Assembly: GCA_027490575.1 (NCBI GenBank)
Contig: JAIXXV010000014.1
Coordinates: 1-57,382, forward strand
Length of the DNA: 57,382 nucleotides
Origin: a bacterium
GTDB lineage: Bacteria; Patescibacteriota; Minisyncoccia; Phycocordibacterales; CAIZLB01
Reading direction: 5' to 3'
Shown here: one piece after another, positions 1 through 7,331 of the stretch
Position numbering within the stretch: the stretch's first letter is position 1
Layout: each line of letters starts with the position of its first letter
The notes under the pieces: generated by a model
Seen by the model: only the letters and a program-made list of their open reading frames with translations
Database searches by the model: none
What the model was told of the DNA's origin: nothing
Made by a program: the position numbers and the translations under genes

Positions 1-81
1 CACTGCTATTAGTGACACTGATAATGTCGCGATTATTATTTTTGAGGTTGTTTTAGAATATTTTTGATTCATATTTGTCAT
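1..81 (-). CDS. 5' end of a secreted or membrane protein, cut by the window edge
   Basis: An open frame starts at the ATG at 79-81 and runs off the left edge. Its first 27 residues are a short polar and basic stretch, then IIIATLSVSLIAV, which looks like a signal peptide or membrane anchor. It lies 33 bases downstream of scpB on the same strand, so it is probably the next gene of that transcript. A D-alanyl-D-alanine carboxypeptidase often follows scpAB in other bacteria, but nothing in these 27 residues identifies the product. An inner ATG at 70-72 is an alternative start. No clear Shine-Dalgarno site is visible. Confidence 0.5.
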   Translation of the reverse strand, partial: MTNMNQKYSKTTSKIIIATLSVSLIAV

Positions 82-114
82 TGATTTGATTTATTATTAA
101 GTTTCGTTAGGATT

Positions 115-876
115 TTATTGGCTTGTGTTTGATAAACTCTCGTCTACTAATTTTTCTAATTCGCTGTCTATGCTGTCATCCATGCCGTCTTCTATAATGT
201 CTCGGGCTGTGTCTTTTTCGATGAGCTCGTTTTCGCTTGCGTCACCTGTACCGGGTGCGACCATTGGTGGACTCGAACTATCTGTGGAAACTGACTCGGT
301 TTTACTTTGTAAATCATTTGCCTGAGTATGAGTATTGTCGGCGCCAGTGTGAAAGTTTTCTAACTCAGTTTTTACAAGCTCAAAGTTTGGTAACTTGTCC
401 AAACTCTCTACACCGAGGTATGACAAAAGCTCCATTGACGGTTCATAGATGGATGTCCGGCTATCTGTGGGTGAAGGTTTTTTTGTGATCAAGCCTCTGA
501 TAAGTAAATTTCTAAGTATGAAAGTGGAGTTCACGCCTCTAACATGGTCTATGTCACTTCTTCTAACTGGTCCTTTATACAAAATGATTGAAAGTGTCTC
601 AAGCGATGCTTTACCTAGATCCTTTGATAGTTCTTCTTTTGTAACCTCCTCTATGAGCTGGCTTGCTTCTGTTGATGTGCCAAGTGAATATTCACCCGCT
701 AGCTCTTGTAGTATCACGCCCTTGTTTTCCAGAGTTGACTTAAGTCTCTGTAAAGACCCTGCAACTTCCTTTTCAGGTAGCTTTGTTATCTTTGCAAGCT
801 CTTTTGCAGTCATAGGCTCACCCTTCCAAAAGAGTATTGCCTCAACTATATTGTCTGTCTTCGAGAACTCGTTCAT
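115..876 (-). CDS. scpB: Segregation and condensation protein B (ScpB)
   Basis: ScpB is a winged-helix partner of ScpA and SMC in the condensin complex that organises and segregates the chromosome. The first 170 or so residues have the ScpB layout: an N-terminal HTH with ILFWKGEPMTAKELAK, then a second winged helix with LETLSIILYKGPVRRSDI and a VNSTFILRNLL segment. The last 80 residues are an acidic, low-complexity tail typical of poorly conserved ScpB C-termini. I chose the ATG at 876 rather than the one at 885 because a TATAAT box at 884-889 ends 7 bases before it, and the upstream ATG would lie inside that box. ScpA is upstream on the same strand, but a small orphan pair and a terminator separate the two genes, so they are not one transcript. 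Confidence 0.9.
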   Translation of the reverse strand: MNEFSKTDNIVEAILFWKGEPMTAKELAKITKLPEKEVAGSLQRLKSTLENKGVILQELAGEYSLGTSTEASQLIEEVTKEELSKDLGKASLETLSIILYKGPVRRSDIDHVRGVNSTFILRNLLIRGLITKKPSPTDSRTSIYEPSMELLSYLGVESLDKLPNFELVKTELENFHTGADNTHTQANDLQSKTESVSTDSSSPPMVAPGTGDASENELIEKDTARDIIEDGMDDSIDSELEKLVDESLSNTSQ

Positions 877-883
877 GACGTAC

Positions 884-889
884 ATTATA
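884..889 (-). promoter_or_regulatory. -10 box of scpB, leaderless layout
   Basis: A perfect TATAAT on the minus strand ends 7 bases before the ATG at 876. Transcription should start at or next to the start codon. No good -35 hexamer is visible. Confidence 0.5.
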
Positions 890-1009
890 CTTATTTTTGA
901 TGTTTTTGGCTATGATGTTTTATGAATGTTTTAAGCTCTTATTACAGTTAGAATTAGCTGACTATTTAACTTTATTGCAACTCTTATAGTGTGCTTTTGC
1001 CTAATGTAT

Positions 1010-1038
1010 AAAAATAGCCCCGCTCAATCGAGCGGGGC
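1010..1038 (-). terminator. Intrinsic terminator of the 1062-1533 gene pair
   Basis: A perfect 9-bp stem (GCCCCGCTC with GAGCGGGGC, positions 1017-1038) with a 4-base loop is followed on the minus strand by TATTTTTAT. It sits 24 bases after the stop of the small gene at 1062. Confidence 0.85.
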
Positions 1039-1061
1039 CCTACCAGTAACTGGGTTGAGAA

Positions 1062-1235
1062 TCACCTGTCACGGATAACGGCGTTCAGCAGGTTGATGAA
1101 CCAACCTGGCGCTGGTCTTGGTGTCGATCCTTTTCTTATCCTGATGTAACTTTCTCCTGTGACCCCGGTCTTTCCCAGCACGACGCCGTATACTTGATAC
1201 TCGGCTAGTCCTTGTATGAAATCAATGATTTGCAT
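1062..1235 (-). CDS. 57-residue orphan protein
   Basis: This small gene starts at the ATG at 1233-1235 and stops with TGA at 1062-1064, giving 57 residues. Supporting evidence is a strong ribosome site (AAGAAAGGTGG) 6 bases before the ATG, a 14-base overlap with the end of the upstream gene, and an intrinsic terminator just downstream. The protein begins MQIIDFIQGLAEYQVYGVVL and has a basic, proline-containing middle (RIRKGSTPRPAPGW), with no membrane segment. I do not recognise a family. The overlap suggests translational coupling to its upstream neighbour. Confidence 0.65.
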   Translation of the reverse strand: MQIIDFIQGLAEYQVYGVVLGKTGVTGESYIRIRKGSTPRPAPGWFINLLNAVIRDR

Positions 1236-1533
1236 TTTTATCCACCTTTCTTTTGTTTCGTGGTATGCCCTGTTCTTGAGTTGATTGAGATCTATTCAAG
1301 GCGTTAATTTTGGCATGAACCATCCTTTTGATTTCGTCTGGTTCAGTGTCTCGATAAACTCGAAGTGGCTTCATGCCTTGCCTGACTGCCACTAGCATCG
1401 TCTCTTTTTTTCTTTTCTGAAACTGTTCTCTTTTGGTTGGCTTGCGAGACTTAAGAAAAGGCGCTCCTCGTAAGCCCTCAGTGTACCCATTGGTTGGCTC
1501 ATAACCTAAATCATCCGATCTTCTTGAATTCAT
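1222..1533 (-). CDS. Basic orphan protein, about 103 residues
   Basis: The reading frame is open from an ATG at 1587, but the ATG at 1533 is the better start because GGAAGGG lies 5 bases before it. The product is very basic, with clusters such as KSRKPTKREQFQKRKK, and ends NKRKVDKNANH. It has no membrane segment and no motif I recognise. Its high charge suggests nucleic-acid or ribosome binding, which is only an inference from composition. It overlaps the 57-residue gene downstream by 14 bases, and the pair shares one terminator. Starting at 1587 would add 18 residues. Confidence 0.55.
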   Translation of the reverse strand: MNSRRSDDLGYEPTNGYTEGLRGAPFLKSRKPTKREQFQKRKKETMLVAVRQGMKPLRVYRDTEPDEIKRMVHAKINALNRSQSTQEQGIPRNKRKVDKNANH

Positions 1534-1647
1534 GAGATCCCTTCCGTATTGGTTTGTTGTGAAATATCTACTTCTATAGGCAAACATCTCCTGTAGAATC
1601 TAGTAAAACATTATCAAATATACACTAAAAGTAAAGAAAACTTTTAT

Positions 1648-2418
1648 CTAATACCTCGGCACTCCCAAACTCTGAGTCTCCATTTGTATTTCATCAAACA
1701 AGCCTTCTTGGTGAGCGTCAATCGTGCCTTGCTTTACCAGCTCAAGCATTGCCAAAAAACTCACTATGACATGTACCCTCTCGCCTTTATCCAATGAACT
1801 CTTTCCACCACTGAAGTCTCTGAAGCTCATTCGCACCGCTGACTTTATACGTTCGGTCAATCTACCAATCATCTCCTCGAGACTCACAGTTTTTCGTACT
1901 AGTACTTTTGGTTCAGTTTTCGGTTTTGGTAATGATGTCAGTACCCGCCCTATCGCTTCAGTGATTTGTTCAAGTGTGATTTCTCTACTTGGTGCAAAGA
2001 TTGGTCCTATGTTTGATTTGAAGTTACCTTCGAAGCCTCCTCTTGGGAAAATGATTTTTTGTCCAAAAAGTTTTTGCACAGTAAGGCTGGCTTTTCTAAA
2101 TATCTCAAGCTCTTTCAAGCGACGTTCAAGGTCCGCAATATCTGTAGTTTCCTCTTCTGTAAGTGTCAGAGTTGGCAAAAGCGACTTTGCTTTTATCAAA
2201 AGAAGTGTTGATGCAATATATATGAACTGTGTTCTGTCACCTAGTGAATAGTCGGCAAGTCTGTTGATGTAGTTGATGTATTCATCAGTAACTTTTGCGA
2301 GCGAGATGTCGTTTATAAAAAGCTTTCTCTTTTCAATGAGCGTAAGTAGTAGATCGAGTGGTCCTTCAAAGACTTCGGTTTTGATGGTGAAGGTTGGTTT
2401 GGGTGCTGTTTGATCCAT
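1648..2418 (-). CDS. scpA: Segregation and condensation protein A (ScpA)
   Basis: ScpA is the kleisin that bridges the SMC heads and binds ScpB. The N-terminal signature FEGPLDLLLTLIEKRKLFIND (residues about 18-38) and the following ISLAKVTDEYINYI are characteristic. The C-terminal winged helix (VHVIVSFLAMLELVKQGTI, about residues 213-232) is the part that contacts SMC. The length of 256 residues is normal. The upstream region holds only AT-rich sequence with TATA-like boxes and no Shine-Dalgarno site. A divergent promoter for the structured RNA lies about 50 bases upstream. Confidence 0.92.
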   Translation of the reverse strand: MDQTAPKPTFTIKTEVFEGPLDLLLTLIEKRKLFINDISLAKVTDEYINYINRLADYSLGDRTQFIYIASTLLLIKAKSLLPTLTLTEEETTDIADLERRLKELEIFRKASLTVQKLFGQKIIFPRGGFEGNFKSNIGPIFAPSREITLEQITEAIGRVLTSLPKPKTEPKVLVRKTVSLEEMIGRLTERIKSAVRMSFRDFSGGKSSLDKGERVHVIVSFLAMLELVKQGTIDAHQEGLFDEIQMETQSLGVPRY

Positions 2419-2468
2419 TAACCTATATATTACTATATTTTTGGGTTTATGGTGCTTATTTATAAAAA

Positions 2469-2497
2469 TTGAAAGAATGTCCTTCTTATGATATATA
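2469..2497 (+). promoter_or_regulatory. Promoter of the 16S-like RNA gene
   Basis: TTGAAA at 2469-2474, a 17-base spacer and TATATA at 2492-2497 form a good sigma-70 promoter on the plus strand. The predicted RNA 5' end is near 2504-2505. Confidence 0.65.
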
Positions 2498-2504
2498 TAC
2501 CTTG

Positions 2505-2850
2505 CACTTTCATGTCAGACCTGAGAATCGGAATCGTCTCAGAAGTATGTCGGATTCTGGGCATAGAGGCTCGCCCTCTATTGTTTGCCAGATAACACGT
2601 GTCGGAGTACCAAATCGAAATGTGGTTTAGTAGGTATGGTACACACGCGGCCTATCAGCTTGTTGGTAAAGGGTTAGGAAGCCCGAGGTAACAGCTCACC
2701 AAGGCGACGAAGGGTAGCTTGGTCCAGTGAGGACCGGGCACGATATGTCTGAATGTTTGGGGTGTGTCCCTTGTCTCTATCACTTGAAAAAGAGCCACGG
2801 ATTAGATACCCGGGTACACGTAGTTCAAGATGAGACAAGGGTCTTTTTTT
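2505..2850 (+). ncRNA. Structured non-coding RNA carrying diverged 16S rRNA segments
   Basis: No credible reading frame covers this stretch, but it has its own promoter (2469-2497) and an intrinsic terminator ending at 2850. Three blocks match conserved 16S rRNA in the correct order: 2646-2667 (contains CGGCCTATCAGCTTGTTGG), 2685-2724 (contains GCTCACCAAGGCGACGA and GGGTAGCT) and 2799-2816 (contains GGATTAGATACCC, the 790 loop). The first two correspond to about E. coli 220-300 (helices 10-12), with 17 extra bases between them. The sequence at about 2590-2645 also loosely follows 16S. Everything between about 300 and 785 of 16S, and everything after the 790 loop, is absent. Other hairpins are CTGAGA/TCTCAG (2521-2542), ATAGAGG/CCTCTAT (2563-2581) and GTACC/GGTAC (2607-2642). 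It could be a functional rRNA-derived RNA or an rRNA relic. It does not match tmRNA, RNase P, SRP or 6S RNA signatures that I know. Confidence 0.7.
2768..2850 (+). terminator. Long-armed terminator of the 16S-like RNA
   Basis: A perfect 10-bp stem (CCCTTGTCTC at 2768-2777 with GAGACAAGGG at 2832-2841) is followed by TC and seven T. A second stem inside it (CTTGAA 2783-2788 with TTCAAG 2824-2829) encloses the copy of the 16S 790 loop. The hairpin therefore both ends the RNA and presents the 790-like loop. Confidence 0.75.
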
Positions 2851-2913
2851 GTACAGAATACGCTAAGTAGTCGTTTAGGAATGTGTTTCAATAAACCTGA
2901 TATTTACTTTATA

Positions 2914-2943
2914 TTGACAATATATCTGATATCATGTTATAAT
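2914..2943 (+). promoter_or_regulatory. Consensus promoter upstream of the 3164 gene
   Basis: TTGACA at 2914-2919, an 18-base spacer and TATAAT at 2938-2943. The predicted leader to the ATG at 3164 is about 215 bases. I see no riboswitch in that leader, though its length is unusual here. Confidence 0.65.
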
Positions 2944-3163
2944 ATAAATAATAAGAGTTCCTTGAAAGTTGGTTTTCCGCAGTCCTACAAACTTCTTCTG
3001 GTGGATTTTCTGAACAGTTTATTTATTGATATTTCACATATTTATAAATAAACTGGTCAGATGTCTTCCGTATGGTTGTACTTCTTGTCTAGTAGATCTT
3101 GTCACCTGTGATTTAAAGTCAAACAGCGTGAGCTTGTCCGCGAGACATTGGAGAATTCATAAG

Positions 3164-3583
3164 ATGAAAAAAGTTATCATACCAGCTGATGGTGTGCAGA
3201 GTGCGAATTTCAAAATGATCCGCCTTCAAAAAGGAGTGAGTCTTCTTCCTGAGGTCTCAGTGTGCATCACTGTTGATTCAGAGATGACATGCTTACTCCA
3301 TGTTAACTTCAGCGACAGAAGAGAGTCGATTGATTTATCACCTGAGAACTTGGTCTCCCTTTCTCAAAACGTAAGGGTCAACGCGGACATTAAAGCGGCT
3401 GATATTTTAAATCCACATCATATTGTTGAGCATCTCATTGCGGATGTTTACAACTTGTGCTGTGACCGAAGAGACTCTGGCTTCGAAATTTACCTTGTGG
3501 CGGCTCAAGGCGAGAACTTTCTCGTGGAGGACATATCAGTGCTTGTCGATAATGAGACGGCATCGAGGTTTTTGAAGTTCTAA
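3164..3583 (+). CDS. Orphan protein, 139 residues
   Basis: The frame is open from 3026, but the ATG at 3164 is preceded by TTGGAG, and the extra N-terminus would be unconvincing (cysteine-rich, no pattern), so I start here. The product begins MKKVIIPADGVQSANF and continues with alternating hydrophobic and polar residues (a beta-rich pattern), with no membrane segment or signal peptide. I do not recognise a family. It has its own promoter and terminator, and its base composition looks richer in G and C than the neighbouring synthetase genes. It is a single-gene transcription unit. Confidence 0.65.
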   Translation: MKKVIIPADGVQSANFKMIRLQKGVSLLPEVSVCITVDSEMTCLLHVNFSDRRESIDLSPENLVSLSQNVRVNADIKAADILNPHHIVEHLIADVYNLCCDRRDSGFEIYLVAAQGENFLVEDISVLVDNETASRFLKF

Positions 3584-3612
3584 CGTCACCAACTTGGTTA
3601 GCAAACCCTCAC

Positions 3613-3650
3613 CCTCCCCTCGAGCTCACGCTCGGCGGGGAGGATTTTTT
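3613..3650 (+). terminator. Intrinsic terminator of the 3164 gene
   Basis: Arms CCTCCCCTCGAGC and GCTCGGCGGGGAGG (3613-3643) form a GC-rich hairpin with small mismatches, followed by ATTTTTT. Confidence 0.8.
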
Positions 3651-3825
3651 ATACCCCAACGATTATCAAAGATATTACAATGATAATTATTATAAACACT
3701 ATATAACTCACTTCAATCTTGTTAAACATTGATTGTACCCTGCCAAAAGCTCCATCGAATTTACTACTAAAAGTAGATAGTAAGATCAATCCAACGAGTA
3801 TAATTCCAACAATTAAATTAAGCAT
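3649..3825 (-). CDS. Small two-helix membrane protein, 58 residues
   Basis: The frame runs from the ATG at 3823-3825 to TAA at 3649-3651. It encodes two hydrophobic segments (LNLIVGIILVGLILLSTF and YIVFIIIIIVISLIIVGV) joined by a short polar loop (SSKFDGAFGRVQSMFNKIEVS), a clear two-helix membrane layout. The loop and small size resemble SecG, the accessory subunit of the Sec translocon, but this is only a resemblance of shape and length. It starts 18 bases after the aspS stop, inside the heptad-repeat array, and converges on the terminator of the 3164 gene. No Shine-Dalgarno site is seen. Confidence 0.6.
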   Translation of the reverse strand: MLNLIVGIILVGLILLSTFSSKFDGAFGRVQSMFNKIEVSYIVFIIIIIVISLIIVGV

Positions 3826-3826
3826 A

Positions 3827-3857
3827 ACTGTAACTGATACCTGCTACTTGTTAACTG
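3827..3857 (-). repeat. CAGNTAN heptad array at the aspS stop codon
   Basis: On the coding strand the units are CAGTTAA, CAAGTAG, CAGGTAT, CAGTTAC. The array begins inside the last codons of aspS and supplies its TAG stop. Confidence 0.6.
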
Positions 3858-5295
3858 AAATCCCCAACTCCTTCAACTGCGTTCTAGAAATCTCACTTGG
3901 TGACTCCATCATCGGATCTCTTCCCTCACCTGTTTTAGGGAATGCTATAACCTCACGAATGTTTGGTTCGTTTTCGAGTATCATCATAAGTCGGTCGAAG
4001 CCCCAAGCAATACCACCGTGTGGAGGTGTACCACTTCGGAGTGCGTGCAACATGTGGGCAAAGTTCTTCTCGACAGTTTCTTGAGGGTAACCCATTATCT
4101 CAAAAACTTTCATCAAAGCATCGGCTCTATGGTTACGCACACTTCCTCCTCCTATCTCGTATCCGTTTAGAACTATGTCGTACTGTGAGGCTATGATTGT
4201 GTCTAGATCTTTGTCTTCTGCGTTACCGGCCATAAGTTTGTCAAAGTGTTCAGCTTTTGTTCCTGAAAATGGGTTGTGCGTAAATGTCCAAGCACTTGTA
4301 CCTCCTCCTTCGCCGTTTTGACCAACACCTCCTGCACCTTTTTCATTCTTCTCAAAGAAAGGAAAATCTACTACCCAACAAAAAGCCAATAGGTTTGGAT
4401 CCTCTTTGTCTTCTCTTATGTCTGGTCGGTCTATCTGGTACTTTTCCATTGCCTCTTTGTAAGGGATACGTGGAAATGGTATTTGTTGAATACGTTTGTG
4501 GGGGTAAAGTTTTTCTACTATCTCTATGAGTAGCTTCTCAGTCACATTCATAATATCTTCTTCTGTTGCAAAAGAAAGTTCCATGTCTAGTTGTGTAAAC
4601 TCTGGCTGACGATCACCTCTAGTGTCTTCGTCACGCATACATTTTGCAAACTGAAAATATCTTTCCATACCAGCCGACATCAACATCTGTTTGTACTGCT
4701 GTGGAGATTGAGGAAGTGCATAAAAAAGTCCAGATGATATACGAGATGGAACCACATAGTCACGTGCACCCTCTGGAGTAGACTTTGTAAGTATAGGAGT
4801 TTCAATCTCAGTAAAGTCTATAGCTGTCAAAAAGTTTCGCACGTATTGCATGATCTTTGCACGATTGCGAATGTTTTTCTGTAGCCGCTCACCTCGGAGG
4901 TCAACATATCTGTACTTAAGTCGCACCTCTTCACTCACCTCTCTAGTATCGGCGTGTATGTCAAAAGCAGGAGTCTCAGCTTCGTTTAGAATCTTCATGC
5001 CGAGTATTTCTAGCTCAATATCACCATTTTGTTTGTCCGCTTGCACGTTTCTCTCTGGTCGAGGGTTTACTTTGCCATGCACTTCTACTACCCATTCAGG
5101 ACGAGTCGTAGAACCTACAGCGTGAGCATCAGTCGCATTTGGAAGTATCACACCTTGGACCTTTCCAGTCATATCACGAAAATCAAAAAAGATAAGCTTT
5201 CCTTGGTCTCGGCGAACGTCTACCCAGCCCTTTATGACAACTTCATTTCCAGAGTGGCCCTTTAGATCTTTAATATATACTCGGTTTTGTGACAT
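3844..5295 (-). CDS. aspS: Aspartyl-tRNA synthetase lacking the GAD insert
   Basis: This class II synthetase charges tRNA-Asp (and tRNA-Asn if non-discriminating). The N-terminal OB fold (residues 1-105, with VDVRRDQGKLIFFDFRD) binds the anticodon. Motif 1/2 segments TPEGARDYVVPSR and FAKCMRDEDTRGDRQPEFTQ, and motif 3 GIAWGFDRLMMILE near the C-terminus, are intact. Bacterial AspRS is usually about 590 residues; here it is 483 because the text passes directly from DRPDIR to LLAFCWVVDFPFF, where the GAD domain normally sits. The ATG at 5295 has no Shine-Dalgarno site; a TATACT box lies about 35 bases upstream. The last codons and the stop lie in a heptad-repeat array. Confidence 0.94.
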   Translation of the reverse strand: MSQNRVYIKDLKGHSGNEVVIKGWVDVRRDQGKLIFFDFRDMTGKVQGVILPNATDAHAVGSTTRPEWVVEVHGKVNPRPERNVQADKQNGDIELEILGMKILNEAETPAFDIHADTREVSEEVRLKYRYVDLRGERLQKNIRNRAKIMQYVRNFLTAIDFTEIETPILTKSTPEGARDYVVPSRISSGLFYALPQSPQQYKQMLMSAGMERYFQFAKCMRDEDTRGDRQPEFTQLDMELSFATEEDIMNVTEKLLIEIVEKLYPHKRIQQIPFPRIPYKEAMEKYQIDRPDIREDKEDPNLLAFCWVVDFPFFEKNEKGAGGVGQNGEGGGTSAWTFTHNPFSGTKAEHFDKLMAGNAEDKDLDTIIASQYDIVLNGYEIGGGSVRNHRADALMKVFEIMGYPQETVEKNFAHMLHALRSGTPPHGGIAWGFDRLMMILENEPNIREVIAFPKTGEGRDPMMESPSEISRTQLKELGISVNK

Positions 5296-5396
5296 GGTTT
5301 GTGGTGTTTTTACTAATTATTATGGGCTGAGTATAGCAGAAAAATGAAGGTGGTGCATTATTGGACTGACAATTTCAATCTTTATGCTATTTTGCA

Positions 5397-5825
5397 CTAT
5401 GCCGTCGCTACAGAATACTCTGTTGGCAGAACTATTCCCTCAACTCTTTCAAGTCGGTGTTCTATGTTGTCTAAACGAGTGTGTACCTCGTCAAATCCAT
5501 GTTTTGTAATTATGGCAAGTTCATCTATTTTTTCATCTATCTTGTTCTCCAGGTTGGTTACTATTCTACGTTCCATTGAAACTAACTTGCCGTCAATTCT
5601 TTCTTCTGTGGCGACCAGTTTGCCACCGATTCGGTCTTCCACTGCGACTAGTTTACCATCAAATCTTTCTTCCATAGCAACTAGTTTACCGTTGATCCTT
5701 TCTTCCATTGAAACTAACTTGCCGTCAATTCTTCTCTCTACATTCTCCTCACTAGCTAATAATCTAGGTTCTAATACCTCAATTACTACGTTTTTTATAA
5801 TATCTATGTCTTGAGCGGTCAACAT
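5397..5825 (-). CDS. Coiled-coil protein with 11-residue repeats
   Basis: The 142-residue product has five tandem 11-residue repeats (residues about 32-86) of the type RIDGKLVSMEE, RINGKLVAMEE, RFDGKLVAVED, RIGGKLVATEE. Hendecad repeats of this kind form right-handed or nearly straight coiled coils. A second predicted coiled coil follows (DEVHTRLDNIEHRLERVEG, about 112-130). There is no signal peptide or membrane segment. It is probably a cytoplasmic oligomerising or tethering protein; its partner is unknown. An extended -10 (TGTATAAT on the minus strand, near 5856-5863) lies about 30 bases upstream of the ATG. Confidence 0.7.
   Translation of the reverse strand: MLTAQDIDIIKNVVIEVLEPRLLASEENVERRIDGKLVSMEERINGKLVAMEERFDGKLVAVEDRIGGKLVATEERIDGKLVSMERRIVTNLENKIDEKIDELAIITKHGFDEVHTRLDNIEHRLERVEGIVLPTEYSVATA
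5568..5732 (-). repeat. 33-base tandem repeats within the coiled-coil gene
   Basis: Five consecutive 33-base units encode the 11-residue hendecads. Units differ at several bases but keep the GGCAAGTTAGTTTC-like core, so copy number could vary by slippage or recombination without breaking the frame. Confidence 0.7.
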
Positions 5826-5968
5826 TATAGTATTTTGTTAGTGCTAATGATTTAATTATACAAACTTCATATTAAATTTCTATAAATATTTTATGAATTT
5901 AATAGATACAACATAATAATTTATCAATTCAATAGTAATTTCTTGGAAACCATTGATCGCAATGACTA

Positions 5969-6029
5969 ATTCTTAATTTGTCTCCTGTCTCCCTCAACTG
6001 TGAACTACTAACTGTAACCTGTTAACTGT
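5969..6029 (-). repeat. Heptad array after the trpS stop codon
   Basis: On the coding strand it starts just after the TAA and reads CAGTTAA, CAGGTTA, CAGTTAG, TAGTTCA, CAGTTGA, then passes into AATTAAG-type sequence. No hairpin terminator follows trpS. Confidence 0.65.
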
Positions 6030-7109
6030 TTATACAACCAATCCCACAACTTTCTTGACCTTTTGCACTAGCGGATGAGTTACCTCTCTCATATGAGCTC
6101 CATTTTGAGCTAGCATACTTCGTACCGCATCTTTATCCTTTGCTATCTCAGCTCGTCTGTCTCGTAGTGGCTTGATGAAGGCACATAGATCCTCAGTCAG
6201 AGCATCTTTTAAGGGCTTGTACTTCCCTTCTGTTGATTTGTAAAATTCGATCAAAGATTCTTCTGACTCTAGGTAGTTTTTTCCGCCAGCAATCAAAGTA
6301 CTGTTGCCTATAAAAAGTTTATGGATAGCGAATACGTTCTGTGGTATACCATCCGCACTTGATCCAGAGTCGGTCACTATCGAAGCTACGAGTTTTGCAA
6401 TATCCGCATCTTCTGAGAAAAGTGGTATATGATTGTTATAGCTTTTGCTCATCTTTCGCCCGTCTATACCAGGAACTGTCTCTACTTCTTCCTTTATAAA
6501 TACTTCAGGGAGTTTTAATATGGCTTGTGATGGGTCACAAAACTTACCGTCACCACAAAAAGTACGATTGAATTTTTCTGCTATGTCGCGAGCGTATTCT
6601 ACGTGTTGCTTCTGATCTTTTCCTACAGGCACAATATCTGCATTGTGTATCAAAATATCTGCTGACATGAGTACTGGATAGTCAAAAACGCCGACATTGA
6701 TTTCTTTGTTCTTTGCTTCAGCATCTTTGTATGCATGTGCCCTCATCAGATATGGCATAGTAGTAATACAGTTGAATATCCAAGTGAGCTCGGTAACTTC
6801 TGGTAGGTCTGATTGTTTGAAAATAGTAACCTTATCAGGGTCAAGTCCTATGGCGAGGTAGTCCATTGCGAGGTCGAGAGTTGACTCGGCAAGTTCAGGA
6901 CCACTGTGAATGCTTGTAAGTGAATGAAGGTCGGCAATGAAAACTCTCATTTCCTTTTCCTCACTATCAGATGCGTGACCAGATATACCATTTTGCAGGT
7001 CTACTAACTGCTTCATCATTCCAAAGTAATTCCCTATATGAGGTCTACCTGTGGACTTTATACCTGATAATACGATTTTTTTAGTTGGATTTTGCATAGG
7101 ATCTGTCAT
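6030..7109 (-). CDS. trpS: Tryptophanyl-tRNA synthetase
   Basis: This class I synthetase attaches tryptophan to tRNA-Trp. The HIGH-type signature TGRPHIGNYFG is at residues 20-30 and the KMSKS loop (GRKMSKSYNN) is near residue 220. The DADILIHNADIVPVGKDQKQH region (written here SADILIHNADIVPVGKDQ) is the amino-acid pocket typical of bacterial TrpRS. At 359 residues it is about the usual length, with a few extra residues near 45-52. The ATG at 7109 has no Shine-Dalgarno site; an extended -10 (TGATATACT) ends 16 bases upstream, so the leader should be under 12 bases. The heptad array follows the stop directly. Confidence 0.95.
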   Translation of the reverse strand: MTDPMQNPTKKIVLSGIKSTGRPHIGNYFGMMKQLVDLQNGISGHASDSEEKEMRVFIADLHSLTSIHSGPELAESTLDLAMDYLAIGLDPDKVTIFKQSDLPEVTELTWIFNCITTMPYLMRAHAYKDAEAKNKEINVGVFDYPVLMSADILIHNADIVPVGKDQKQHVEYARDIAEKFNRTFCGDGKFCDPSQAILKLPEVFIKEEVETVPGIDGRKMSKSYNNHIPLFSEDADIAKLVASIVTDSGSSADGIPQNVFAIHKLFIGNSTLIAGGKNYLESEESLIEFYKSTEGKYKPLKDALTEDLCAFIKPLRDRRAEIAKDKDAVRSMLAQNGAHMREVTHPLVQKVKKVVGLVV

Positions 7110-7243
7110 TGTTTTAGTGGTTTACAGTATATCAAAATAGCATAGTGATTGACTAGCGTCGACTATTAACCGTAAAAAACTATCACAAACTCTACAACAA
7201 GGCGCATCGAAATCTTGAATGCCAGCCAATCAAAATATATAAA

Positions 7244-7296
7244 TAAAAAGCCGACCTGCCAGAGTATATGCACCTTGCAATACTATGGAGGTCGGT
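7244..7296 (-). terminator. Intrinsic terminator of the hydrolase gene
   Basis: A stem CCGACCT/AGGTCGG (7251-7257 with 7289-7295) is extended by an inner CCA-AGTAT/ATACT-TGG stem and followed on the minus strand by CTTTTTATTT. It lies about 35 bases after the stop at 7332. Confidence 0.8.
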
Positions 7297-7331
7297 TAGG
7301 TACCAGATGTTTGAACAGGCCACTGTGGCTC

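Noticed and set aside
125-925. Plus-strand open frames opposite scpB
   Set aside because: They are antisense shadows with low-quality composition and no ribosome site or promoter; ScpB motifs are on the minus strand.
2505-2850. tmRNA, RNase P RNA, SRP RNA or 6S RNA as the identity of the structured RNA
   Set aside because: None of the conserved sequences that I know for these RNAs (tmRNA ends, RNase P P4 segments, the SRP tetraloop region) is present, while 16S-like blocks are clear.
3026-3163. N-terminal extension of the 3164 orphan
   Set aside because: The extra residues are Cys- and Leu-rich without pattern, and the ATG at 3164 has the better ribosome site.
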